This document shows, piece by piece, positions 54,206 through 62,874 of a DNA stretch of 64,000 bases. The translations under genes were made by a program, and so were the position numbers. A model generated the notes under the pieces. The model saw only the letters and a program-made list of their open reading frames with translations. It was not told the origin of the DNA and searched no databases. Numbering within the stretch: position 1 is the stretch's first letter; the number at the start of each line of letters is the position of its first letter. This DNA comes from Clostridium polyendosporum (GTDB lineage: Bacteria > Bacillota > Clostridia > Clostridiales > Clostridiaceae), in contig NZ_BOPZ01000001.1 in assembly GCF_018332455.1 (NCBI RefSeq), positions 1 to 64,000 on the forward strand, written 5' to 3'.

Positions 54206-55228
54206 ATGAAAAAAGTTTTTTTGGTTGATAGCTTTTCAGGAGGACATCATAAAATATATTCTGATAAGCTACTTAGTATTAAAGATACAATACAAGTAAT
54301 TAAAGAATATAAATTTAATGATAAATCATTGTTGGGATATATAAAGAGTAGGTTAAATTTTATTAGAAGAATCCATGAAGAATGTAATTTTTATAATTGT
54401 GAAAAAACAATTCATTTCTTATACTTTGATTCATTATATACTATATCTTTTATAAATTATTTTTCTCAGTTTACCAATACGTCCTTTATAGGAACAATTC
54501 ATAGAATGCCTGATAATTATATAAAGATTTTATTATTAAAAAAGGCAAGCAAAAAAATGGATAAAATCATAGTAAACTCTGAATACATGATGGAATATCT
54601 CCAAAAGTACAATATCAATAATGTTGAAGTTGTAGACTATCCTATACTTCATGATAATTTAAAATATAAAGATATAAATGTTATAAATAAAGAAAAAATA
54701 ATCGTATCCGCATTAGGAGGAACAAGATGGGATAAAGGTTTGGATATTTTATTGGAAGCATTTAAATATTTAGATACTGAATATAAGGATAGAATTTTAC
54801 TTAATATTGTAGGTAAAGAGGAGTTTTTTTCTGAAAGTTATATATTGAAAAAATCAAAAGAATATGGTATTAATTCAAAGGTTTTTCTAAAAGAAGTATC
54901 AAATGATGAATTTGAATATAATATTAATATTTCAGATATTATAGTTATTCCTTATAGAAAAGTATTTACTGGAAACAGTGGACCTATGACTGAAGCAATA
55001 TATAGAGGGATACCATGCATAGTAGCTGATCATAGTAATTTAGGATATTTAACTAAGAAGTATGATTTGGGAATATGTTTTAAATGTGGGGATTCGATTG
55101 ATTTAGCTAATAAAATAAAGCATATGATTATGAATAAATGGAAGCCATCTTGCAATACAAAAGAATATATCAAAAGAATTAATCCAGATTATTTTATTAA
55201 AAAACATGAAAAAATATATTTTGGATAA
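54206..55228 (+). CDS. Glycosyltransferase, GT-B
   Basis: A 340-residue enzyme starting KKVFLVDSFSGGHHKIYSDK, with IVNSEYMMEYLQ, SALGGTRWDKGLDILLEAF and VFTGNSGPMTEAIYRGIPCIVADHSN, the last resembling a GT4 donor-binding region. The donor is unknown. RBS AGAGGTA. Last intact sugar-transfer gene before the insertion remnant. Confidence 0.8.
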   Translation: MKKVFLVDSFSGGHHKIYSDKLLSIKDTIQVIKEYKFNDKSLLGYIKSRLNFIRRIHEECNFYNCEKTIHFLYFDSLYTISFINYFSQFTNTSFIGTIHRMPDNYIKILLLKKASKKMDKIIVNSEYMMEYLQKYNINNVEVVDYPILHDNLKYKDINVINKEKIIVSALGGTRWDKGLDILLEAFKYLDTEYKDRILLNIVGKEEFFSESYILKKSKEYGINSKVFLKEVSNDEFEYNINISDIIVIPYRKVFTGNSGPMTEAIYRGIPCIVADHSNLGYLTKKYDLGICFKCGDSIDLANKIKHMIMNKWKPSCNTKEYIKRINPDYFIKKHEKIYFG

Positions 55229-55389
55229 TATGTAAGATTTAATGTCAGTATCTTTTATTATTAATATACAAATGTTGAAGTGTTCTCATGGACAATCCTT
55301 TTTTTACTGTTTGATCCAATGCTGTTATTGTTAGATTTTTAGTCATTTTAATACCTACTGACCAAAATCCTAAATAGCTGTGGCATAGA

Positions 55390-55690
55390 GCTAGTTTTCA
55401 TTGGTTGCAATATATATATATATATATCCAACCCAAGTTTTATTTGGTTTATAAATGTAGAAGTCCTGATTTAAAGAATTAGGAATTACAGCATAGTTAT
55501 GCTTAGAAATAGTTATAGTTTTGTATTTACACTTAAACTGTCTTCATATATGAATTTCTTTCATTAATCTAGTGAACTTGTTCTTGCCGTACTTAATCCT
55601 ATCTATCGTTAACAGAGCTGCAACACAATGTATTCTATAAGTTTCACGGGATTCTTATATATTGGTAACTATATTTTGATCCTCCATTTT
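55390..55690 (-). pseudogene. IS3-family transposase remnant
   Basis: The minus strand encodes fragments of an IS3-type OrfB: ESRETYRIH, YGKNKFTRLMKEI, then KCKYKTITISKHNYAVIPNSL, NQDFYIYKPNKTWVG, matching the order of RRVARLM, SKHNLPVAPNLLNRDF and PNKVWVGDITY. Stop codons interrupt it and a (TA)n run at ~55411-55428 follows the WVG motif. No terminal inverted repeats are evident. The rest of 55229-55830 holds nothing else I recognise. Confidence 0.7.
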
Positions 55691-55830
55691 TCTTATACTT
55701 GAAAATCTATATTTGAAACTTAGCTTATAAAGTATCAATATTTATATACTTTTCATATTATATTTTAGTAAAAATTTTATAATCAACTACGATAAAAGTG
55801 TATATAAGATAAACAAAGGGGATAAAGATA

Positions 55831-57408
55831 GTGAACGGTGGATTTTTAGGTTATATATCGGCAGAAATGTTTGGAGCAAAGGGAGACGGAGTAACAGATG
55901 ATACGAAAGCAATCAATGATGCCTATAATTTCGCTAGAGCTAATAGAATGGATGTTTATTATACTAGTTCAGCTTATTTGATAACAAGCATAATAAACGG
56001 GACAGGGGTTAATTCATTTGGAAATATGTCACGATTAATATTTAAAGTTAATCCAACAACAGGATGTGCGTTTAGGTGGGGTGGAGAAGGGTGTACTGTA
56101 AATGGATTATGGTTTGATTTGTATAATACTGTGCAAAATACAGCAATGCAAGGTGTGGTAAACTCAGTTAATAATGTTAAAAATCAGAATTTTACTAATA
56201 ATAAGATTAATACTAATACATTTATGTCTAATGGTGATGCAAATATTTACGGGCTGTGGTTTGATTCAACAGGGATAGAAGATTTATATGTAGCTAATAA
56301 TGGTATTGACAATTGTAAGTATGGAATTCAGATAAATAATCAATCTAGCCAGGATATAGATGTAGATATAAGTCCTTTAGGTAATCCAAGTAAAAATATT
56401 ATTATAGAGAATAATAGGTTAATGGATGCAGCAATTGGTATAAATACACCACATATATTTTGTAGTAATGTAATAGTATCTAAGAATATAGTTAAAAGTA
56501 AATATGGACTTGAAATCAATTTAGCACATGTAACGAATTATAAAGTTATAGATAATATTTGTGAAGGGGATATAAGTGCCATTGATAGTAATATTCATAT
56601 TGAAGATGTATCTTATAACGGTATAATTAGTGGTAATGAATTAAAGCCAAGTGCTAATCAGGATGGTATTAGATATATTGTAGCTCCGGGAGTAAGTAAA
56701 GATAGTAGAAATTTTAATGATTCTTCAATAATTACAAATAATTTTATCACTGGCAAAGGATCCAATTCCAATACTTCAGGTATTTTAGTAGGAGATATAT
56801 ATGGTAATTATCTTTTAATTAATGATAATTATATATCTTCAGTAAATAAGGGTTTGGTTTTATGTGGTAAATATATTACTGCGATTGATAATAGTGTAAA
56901 AGATGTTAATTTAGCATTATTTGTTTTAAGTAATACAACAACAATAAATAAATTTACATTTAATAATTGTGCTAATATTATCAATACGGCACAGAATATA
57001 GTAATTGAAAATTGTAGGTTTATTAATTCAAATAATATACTTCCTATTTATGATAGCAACAAATATACTACTGTTTTATATAAAGATATTAGTATTACAA
57101 ATAGAAATATCAATATAGCAAGTTATATACCATATGATGTAATAATGTTACCTCAAAGAAAATTTGATTTTGATATTATCATAATAGTACAGAATGGATT
57201 TAATTTAATTTCGTCAAAGTATAATATTAAGTATGATGAAATTAATTTTACGGCAACTAAAAAGTGTGAAGTTCTTAATGGATCATTTGGAGGAATAACT
57301 TTAACAAAATCAAATAATATATTGAAGGCATCTAATTATATTGATGGAAACAATCAGAATGTAACAATAACAATAAGTATTGAAGGTTCCGTTTCATATT
57401 ATATTTAA
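55831..57408 (+). CDS. Right-handed beta-helix protein (pectate-lyase-3 type), leaderless copy
   Basis: A 525-residue protein opening with ISAEMFGAKGDGVTDDTKAI, the hallmark of the Pectate_lyase_3 fold found in polysaccharide-active enzymes and phage tailspikes. Asn-rich helix rungs follow (VIDNICEGDISAI, GIISGNELKPS). It starts at GTG with AAAGGGG 9 bases upstream and has no signal peptide, unlike the next gene. Residues ~10-325 are almost identical to that gene; the last ~200 are homologous but diverged. It could cut, epimerise or bind the exopolysaccharide. Without an export signal it may be inactive, or a product of duplication. Confidence 0.8.
   Translation: MNGGFLGYISAEMFGAKGDGVTDDTKAINDAYNFARANRMDVYYTSSAYLITSIINGTGVNSFGNMSRLIFKVNPTTGCAFRWGGEGCTVNGLWFDLYNTVQNTAMQGVVNSVNNVKNQNFTNNKINTNTFMSNGDANIYGLWFDSTGIEDLYVANNGIDNCKYGIQINNQSSQDIDVDISPLGNPSKNIIIENNRLMDAAIGINTPHIFCSNVIVSKNIVKSKYGLEINLAHVTNYKVIDNICEGDISAIDSNIHIEDVSYNGIISGNELKPSANQDGIRYIVAPGVSKDSRNFNDSSIITNNFITGKGSNSNTSGILVGDIYGNYLLINDNYISSVNKGLVLCGKYITAIDNSVKDVNLALFVLSNTTTINKFTFNNCANIINTAQNIVIENCRFINSNNILPIYDSNKYTTVLYKDISITNRNINIASYIPYDVIMLPQRKFDFDIIIIVQNGFNLISSKYNIKYDEINFTATKKCEVLNGSFGGITLTKSNNILKASNYIDGNNQNVTITISIEGSVSYYI
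55858..56810 (+). repeat. Long direct repeat, left copy
   Basis: About 950 bp matching 57651-58603 at an offset of 1793 bp. By eye I find only about three or four base differences (for example near 56250, 56432 and 56709). Both borders are abrupt: upstream the genes have different N-termini, downstream they diverge strongly. Confidence 0.95.
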
Positions 57409-57418
57409 TAGTAGAATA

Positions 57419-57477
57419 AAAAAGCCCTTTAGCTTAAAGCTTGTATAAAAGTCGAACTTTAAACTAAGGGGCTTTAT
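57419..57477 (+). terminator. Terminator between the two beta-helix genes
   Basis: AAAAAGCCCTTTAG...CTTTAAAG region pairs with CTTTAAACTAAGGGGCTTT across a 16-base loop. The T run is weak. Confidence 0.6.
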
Positions 57478-57515
57478 AAATAATATCGAAGGGAATAAAT
57501 AGGGAAGGATTTAAA

Positions 57516-59189
57516 ATGAACAAATTAAAAAGAAATGTATGTATAGAAGTAGTGTTAATTACACTTATATTACTATGCTTATTTTTAAGAGAAATGAAAT
57601 TATATCATAATAAGATTTCAGGTTACAAACATTTCAGTAGCGGCAATATATCAGTAGAAATGTTTGGAGCAAAGGGAGACGGAGTAACAGATGATACGAA
57701 AGCAATCAATGATGCCTATAATTTCGCTAGAGCTAATAGAATGGATGTTTATTATACTAGTTCAGCTTATTTGATAACAAGCATAATAAACGGGACAGGG
57801 GTTAATTCATTTGGAAATATGTCACGATTAATATTTAAAGTTAATCCAACAACAGGATGTGCGTTTAGGTGGGGTGGAGAAGGGTGTACTGTAAATGGAT
57901 TATGGTTTGATTTGTATAATACTGTGCAAAATACAGCAATGCAAGGTGTGGTAAACTCAGTTAATAATGTTAAAAATCAGAATTTTACTAATAATAAGAT
58001 TAATACTAATACATTTATGTCTAATGGTGATGCAAATATTTACGGGCTATGGTTTGATTCAACAGGGATAGAAGATTTATATGTAGCTAATAATGGTATT
58101 GACAATTGTAAGTATGGAATTCAGATAAATAATCAATCTAGCCAGGATATAGATGTAGATATAAGTCCTTTAGGTAATCCAAGTAAAAATATTATTATAG
58201 AGAATAATAGGTTAATGGATGCAACAATTGGTATAAATACACCACATATATTTTGTAGTAATGTAATAGTATCTAAGAATATAGTTAAAAGTAAATATGG
58301 ACTTGAAATCAATTTAGCACATGTAACGAATTATAAAGTTATAGATAATATTTGTGAAGGGGATATAAGTGCCATTGATAGTAATATTCATATTGAAGAT
58401 GTATCTTATAACGGTATAATTAGTGGTAATGAATTAAAGCCAAGTGCTAATCAGGATGGTATTAGATATATTGTAGCTCCGGGAGTAAGTAAAGATAGTA
58501 GGAATTTTAATGATTCTTCAATAATTACAAATAATTTTATCACTGGCAAAGGATCCAATTCCAATACTTCAGGTATTTTAGTAGGAGATATATATGGTAA
58601 TTTTCTAAAAATAACTAATAATAAAGTATCTTCAATTAAAAATGGAATTATAACATGTGGATATAACAATTCAACTTCAAGAAACAACATAGATAATGCA
58701 AATTTAGCTTTAACTATAATTGGAGCTAATACAGAAATAAATGATTCTACATTTATTAACTGTTTTAATATTATAAAGACAACAAAAGATGTTGAAATTA
58801 ACAATTGTAAGATTATTAATTCATATTGCATTAGTCCTATTCGTGATAAAAAAAGTAATTCTAAAGTAATATATAATAACATTAATTATATTAAAATTAA
58901 TGTCAATGATAACACTCAATATGATTTAATTACTTTGCCAGAAGGTGAATTTAATTTTGATATTGGTATAACCGCTCAAAATGAAACTGACGTAATCTTA
59001 TCTGAGTTTAGCATTAAAGGAAATAAGGATGAAGTTCACATTGAAAGAAGGGGTAATAAAGAAGGAGGGGTAGATAATATTGTATTAGAGAATTATGGAG
59101 GGAAAATAAGTATTCATAATTTAAATGTGAATAAAAGTGAAAATATATATACAACAATAAATATTAAAGGCAAATTAGTGTTTTATTAA
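57516..59189 (+). CDS. Right-handed beta-helix protein (pectate-lyase-3 type), membrane-anchored copy
   Basis: A 557-residue protein with an N-terminal membrane anchor or signal (VCIEVVLITLILLCLFL, residues ~8-24), then SVEMFGAKGDGVTDDTKAI and the same beta-helix as its neighbour. The C-terminal ~200 residues differ from the neighbour at most positions yet keep its outline (PEGEFNFDIGITAQN against PQRKFDFDIIIIVQN). An exported, surface-held polysaccharide lyase, hydrolase or epimerase is likely; I cannot point to a catalytic residue. GGGAAGGA before the ATG. Confidence 0.83.
   Translation: MNKLKRNVCIEVVLITLILLCLFLREMKLYHNKISGYKHFSSGNISVEMFGAKGDGVTDDTKAINDAYNFARANRMDVYYTSSAYLITSIINGTGVNSFGNMSRLIFKVNPTTGCAFRWGGEGCTVNGLWFDLYNTVQNTAMQGVVNSVNNVKNQNFTNNKINTNTFMSNGDANIYGLWFDSTGIEDLYVANNGIDNCKYGIQINNQSSQDIDVDISPLGNPSKNIIIENNRLMDATIGINTPHIFCSNVIVSKNIVKSKYGLEINLAHVTNYKVIDNICEGDISAIDSNIHIEDVSYNGIISGNELKPSANQDGIRYIVAPGVSKDSRNFNDSSIITNNFITGKGSNSNTSGILVGDIYGNFLKITNNKVSSIKNGIITCGYNNSTSRNNIDNANLALTIIGANTEINDSTFINCFNIIKTTKDVEINNCKIINSYCISPIRDKKSNSKVIYNNINYIKINVNDNTQYDLITLPEGEFNFDIGITAQNETDVILSEFSIKGNKDEVHIERRGNKEGGVDNIVLENYGGKISIHNLNVNKSENIYTTINIKGKLVFY
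57651..58603 (+). repeat. Long direct repeat, right copy
   Basis: Partner of 55858-56810. It covers the codons for residues ~46-363 of the second beta-helix protein. Confidence 0.95.
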
Positions 59190-59480
59190 TATTTCAGATG
59201 TGTAGACTGAATAGGAAGTGCTTAAATGATTATGCGTAATTAGAAAATAGTTGAACTTAGAGTTATCGAATTAGCAGCACAATTATGCAAAGATAGATAA
59301 ATATACTCAATGTTTATTGGAAGATTCTCTATTAAATAATGGTTGATTTTTGATGGAACCTATCTAAACCTATAGCTGGATTTCTAAATATTTTATAACA
59401 CTTTTTCTCTGAGTAACTTAAAACTAGCTCTACCAAACATAGACTTTTTTATAATTTTTAATTTACTTATATTTCCTTAG
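59190..59480. other. Intergenic stretch, nothing recognised
   Basis: AT-rich sequence between the beta-helix gene and the convergent flippase. It has only short open fragments (such as KIVELRVIELAAQLCKDR) with no ribosome site, possibly debris of a lost gene. Confidence 0.4.
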
Positions 59481-59526
59481 TAAAAAGAACAAAACTAAAT
59501 TTTAAAACTTAGCTTTGTTCTTTTTA
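59481..59526. terminator. Terminator at the end of the flippase gene
   Basis: AAAAAGAACAAAACTAA and TTAGCTTTGTTCTTTTT form a long stem that overlaps the last codons of the flippase. T runs are present on both strands. Confidence 0.75.
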
Positions 59527-60961
59527 TTTTTTTAGTAATTGAATAAATAAAATCTAATGCATACTTATTTTTTAATATTATTAATTCAAACAAATAACAA
59601 ATAAAAAATACAAATACTGATATTACCAAAATAATAATTGGTCTTGAAAATAAGTTTTTTATTGTTAAAATAATTAAGGATTCTAAAGCTGTACCTATTC
59701 CAACACTTATAAAATTATTTAAACTAATCTTAAGCTTAAATAACTTAATCGAATATTTATATAGAACTATGAAAATAACTAGCTCAATTATAACCCTTGT
59801 TATAGCAGCCCCTATGTTTTTATACATAAAGATTAAAGACAGTCCAATAAACAAATTTGCCACATTACCTATTATAATAGACGTTAAGAATTGCTTTTCT
59901 TTATTATTTGGCATTAATATTTGATAAACCATAAAATTATTTAATGCTATTAATATAATTACTGGAGATAAGATTTTTAAACATATAATTGACTCATAAA
60001 AGCCACTGCCAGCAAATATAAGTATTATTTCTTTAGCCAATAAAAATAATCCTAATGTAATAGGAATTGCAATCAAAAACAGTATGTTAAATCCGCCCTC
60101 TAGTATTCTATTTAAGCTAGTGTTATCTTTTATCTCTATGTAATATGATAATCTTGGAAATACAACTATATTTACAGATATCATAATTGAGATTATTAAT
60201 TGTATTAATTTAAATGATGTGCTATATACCCCCACATTTGCATCATTTCCCAATATACCCAAAATGATAACTACTGCCTGTCCGTATAAACTCATTACTA
60301 AGTTAGTAGCAAAGATAATAACTATATTGCTTAAATGCTTTTTAATATTATAATTTTTATATATTTTGAAAGTTATATATTTAAAAGAATTAATTAAATT
60401 CAAAATATTTGATCCAAAAGAGGATATTGTTATTAATAAAGCATAAGAAACATAATCATTTTTGTTTTTGACAAATAAAAATAATAAAATTAATGATATT
60501 ATTTGAAAAAATATTGTTCTTACCGTTATATATATATATTTCTCCAAACCTTGATATAGCCACTCCATACCTGCAGCATTTAATATTATTCCTATACTTA
60601 ATATTAAATATAAAGACTTTTGATTAAATGCACTTTTATAAAAATAGAGAAAAAATAAAAAAAATGAATATGCTACTATTACAGAACAAATATTTATTAT
60701 AATCATTTCATGACAAAACTTACTTAGTTTATCTTTATCTTGTCTCAACTTTGCAACTTCTCTTGTAGCATATGTGTTAATACCTAGCATTGCTATTATA
60801 ATAAAATATGATATTATCGTTCTAGCGAATTCAACTTTTCCAACACCATCTGACATCAATATTCTTGCGACATATGGAAATGTTATTATTGGATATATAA
60901 CTGCCATTGTAACTCTTAGAATGTTGAACAATATATTAATTTTTACTGATTCTTGTTTCAT
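59495..60961 (-). CDS. Wzx-type polysaccharide flippase
   Basis: A 488-residue protein with 12-14 membrane segments of the MOP/PST family. The N-terminal NILRVTMAVIYPIITFPYVARIL and GVGKVEFARTIISYF are typical of Wzx/RfbX. It moves lipid-linked repeat units across the membrane to the Wzy-like polymerase. GGGGAG is placed before the ATG. It lies on the opposite strand to the rest of the locus, at its right-hand end. Very AT-rich. Confidence 0.9.
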   Translation of the reverse strand: MKQESVKINILFNILRVTMAVIYPIITFPYVARILMSDGVGKVEFARTIISYFIIIAMLGINTYATREVAKLRQDKDKLSKFCHEMIIINICSVIVAYSFFLFFLYFYKSAFNQKSLYLILSIGIILNAAGMEWLYQGLEKYIYITVRTIFFQIISLILLFLFVKNKNDYVSYALLITISSFGSNILNLINSFKYITFKIYKNYNIKKHLSNIVIIFATNLVMSLYGQAVVIILGILGNDANVGVYSTSFKLIQLIISIMISVNIVVFPRLSYYIEIKDNTSLNRILEGGFNILFLIAIPITLGLFLLAKEIILIFAGSGFYESIICLKILSPVIILIALNNFMVYQILMPNNKEKQFLTSIIIGNVANLFIGLSLIFMYKNIGAAITRVIIELVIFIVLYKYSIKLFKLKISLNNFISVGIGTALESLIILTIKNLFSRPIIILVISVFVFFICYLFELIILKNKYALDFIYSITKKIKRTKLSFKI

Positions 60962-61617
60962 ATATAAATACTCCCCTATATTTGCTACTTAATTTTCACT
61001 CGTAATTATTTATTATTAAAATATAATAAAAGATATATTCTTTTATAAAATATTTCCTATCTTATAAGTATCTCTTCCGGTATATTCGTATATTCCTCTA
61101 AACGTAGTATTTTTTCTATACTTAGAATTGATAACTATAACATAAAATACTTTTTATCATTAGAGAGAGAAAATTTACAATTAAATGCTTAGGACATAAA
61201 AAATTCTTAATCGTTAATATATGATAATTTTCACTAAATAGGATGATGTATTAGGATTGTGATGAAGCTTGTTATTGCTAGTTACCACTTAAATGCCACA
61301 CATATTTTTAGTATTACTGTATGTTCTTTTGATTCTAGCGAAGTTGTAAATATCATAATTTTTAATAGTGTGCTTGCCAGCGTGTTAAGTTGTTCCTGTC
61401 CTCTTACTCCACCAGTACAAGTATTGAATATTTTACATTTATCTATGGTGTTAGTAATCTTACTATCTATATAAATATCTGTTTTTCAAGAATTTCTAAC
61501 AGTATAACCAATTTTAGTTATATTAATTTAGCTAATTATTCACATTCAAAAGTTAATCTAGTAAAAGAAACATTGCTATAGTTATTAATGGTAATGAGAG
61601 GTTCTTTAAGTGTTTAC
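60962..61617. other. Intergenic stretch of ~650 bp, nothing firmly recognised
   Basis: It separates the exopolysaccharide locus from the minus-strand cluster at the right edge. Open frames exist on both strands around 61260-61580 (minus strand includes KCKIFNTCTGGVRGQEQLNTL), but none has a good ribosome site or known motif. It may hold debris of a lost gene. Confidence 0.4.
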
Positions 61618-62835
61618 TTATAATTGTAACCAATCAATTAAATCAAACCTGTCTTTTACTAAAGAAGCTGTTGAACTAAGTTTGAAAAGTTCTTTTAGTC
61701 TTTTAAAGGTATTAAGAAACAATTCATAAAAGATTCTGTGTAACCAAGCAAAAACTATTAAGAAAGTATACTTGGAGGCATATGAATACCTTTTGTCCAA
61801 CTTATCCGATGATGGGAAAACATATCTAAATATAAGCTTAAATTTATTAAAATCATCATTAGACTGTAAGCTGTGACTTAGAATTCTAGTACTTGTTACT
61901 CTAGTTTCATCCCTTTTGCCATAAACACCACTCTCAAAAACCTCATTGGTTAAAATTTTAATATATTCAGCTGAGTCAAAGTAATTTGTTTTATAAGTAG
62001 CAGGTACATTTAAATCAAGTAAAGTATCACATAAGGTTAAAATGACGCTAATAAGTTTATTAAGCCTGCAAGATTCAGATAAATCAAATAGTAAGTCCCA
62101 ATCAATCGCAGTTCTCTCACTTTCTATAAATACAACAATATCACAAAGCTGTCTCACCCCAAACCCAGATTTAATCATATGGGATGCTATATGAATGAAA
62201 AGATGCATTAGTTCATATTCAAGGGAAAGAGCTTGTACTTTAACTCCGTGGAAATCAAGTTCTCTGAGATTATTCCACACTGTATCCTCAAAGGGGGCTA
62301 CATTTCTTAAATGTTCATGATTACTTAAAGACCAGTGAAGGTCAATGGAAAGATTGTTTTCATGGATAAAGCAGCATTCATAAGCAATTGAGCTATCTTT
62401 CTTATAGCCTAACTGAAGCAAAACCGTTTCTGCTGCTTCAACAAATTCTTCTTTTACTAGAATGTCAGCATCAGACATAGTCCTAAATTCAGGCCTAGGA
62501 TATAAATCCCTAAGGATTAAGCCCTTTAAAGCAATAACAGGAACACCATCTTCCTCAAAAGCTTTGAAAACATTTTTCATTTGATTGATATGCTGAGTTT
62601 GCACTATACTGTTAATAATTGTATCTTTACTCCATTCAGTCAATAAGATAGAGTCGATATTACAGGTTTTACTCATCTTCTTAAAAAGAGGATAAATAAG
62701 GGCATAAACCTCGTGAGCTTTAGCTTCCTCATAAACTTCTCGCCAGTTAATATCATGTATATCTAATTTATCAATATCTTTTCCACGAATAGCAGCAGAT
62801 AATAAGGTAACTAATGTTTTTTGTGTACTATTCAT
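61618..62835 (-). CDS. Nucleotidyltransferase-fold protein (PF14907 type), RiPP-associated
   Basis: A 405-residue protein. VIALKGLILRDLYPRPEFRTMSDADILV is the PF14907 (uncharacterised nucleotidyltransferase) signature, with the metal-binding Asp pair in SDAD. Later LSIDLHWSL supplies another conserved Asp, and HLFIHIASHM follows. Such proteins recur in lasso-peptide and other RiPP clusters of Firmicutes next to ABC exporters, where they are thought to modify the peptide. GGAGGA before the ATG. It is 39 bp downstream of the exporter gene, same strand. Confidence 0.85.
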   Translation of the reverse strand: MNSTQKTLVTLLSAAIRGKDIDKLDIHDINWREVYEEAKAHEVYALIYPLFKKMSKTCNIDSILLTEWSKDTIINSIVQTQHINQMKNVFKAFEEDGVPVIALKGLILRDLYPRPEFRTMSDADILVKEEFVEAAETVLLQLGYKKDSSIAYECCFIHENNLSIDLHWSLSNHEHLRNVAPFEDTVWNNLRELDFHGVKVQALSLEYELMHLFIHIASHMIKSGFGVRQLCDIVVFIESERTAIDWDLLFDLSESCRLNKLISVILTLCDTLLDLNVPATYKTNYFDSAEYIKILTNEVFESGVYGKRDETRVTSTRILSHSLQSNDDFNKFKLIFRYVFPSSDKLDKRYSYASKYTFLIVFAWLHRIFYELFLNTFKRLKELFKLSSTASLVKDRFDLIDWLQL

Positions 62836-62874
62836 TTATAATCCTCCTCTATAAATAATATGAAACAAATTAAT

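Noticed and set aside
55411-55428. (TA)n run as a promoter or origin element
   Set aside because: It lies within transposase debris after the WVG motif and looks like a simple repeat expansion.
61259-61581. Plus-strand ORFs in the gap before the nucleotidyltransferase
   Set aside because: No ribosome site and no recognisable motif; the opposite strand is about as open. I left the stretch as unassigned.
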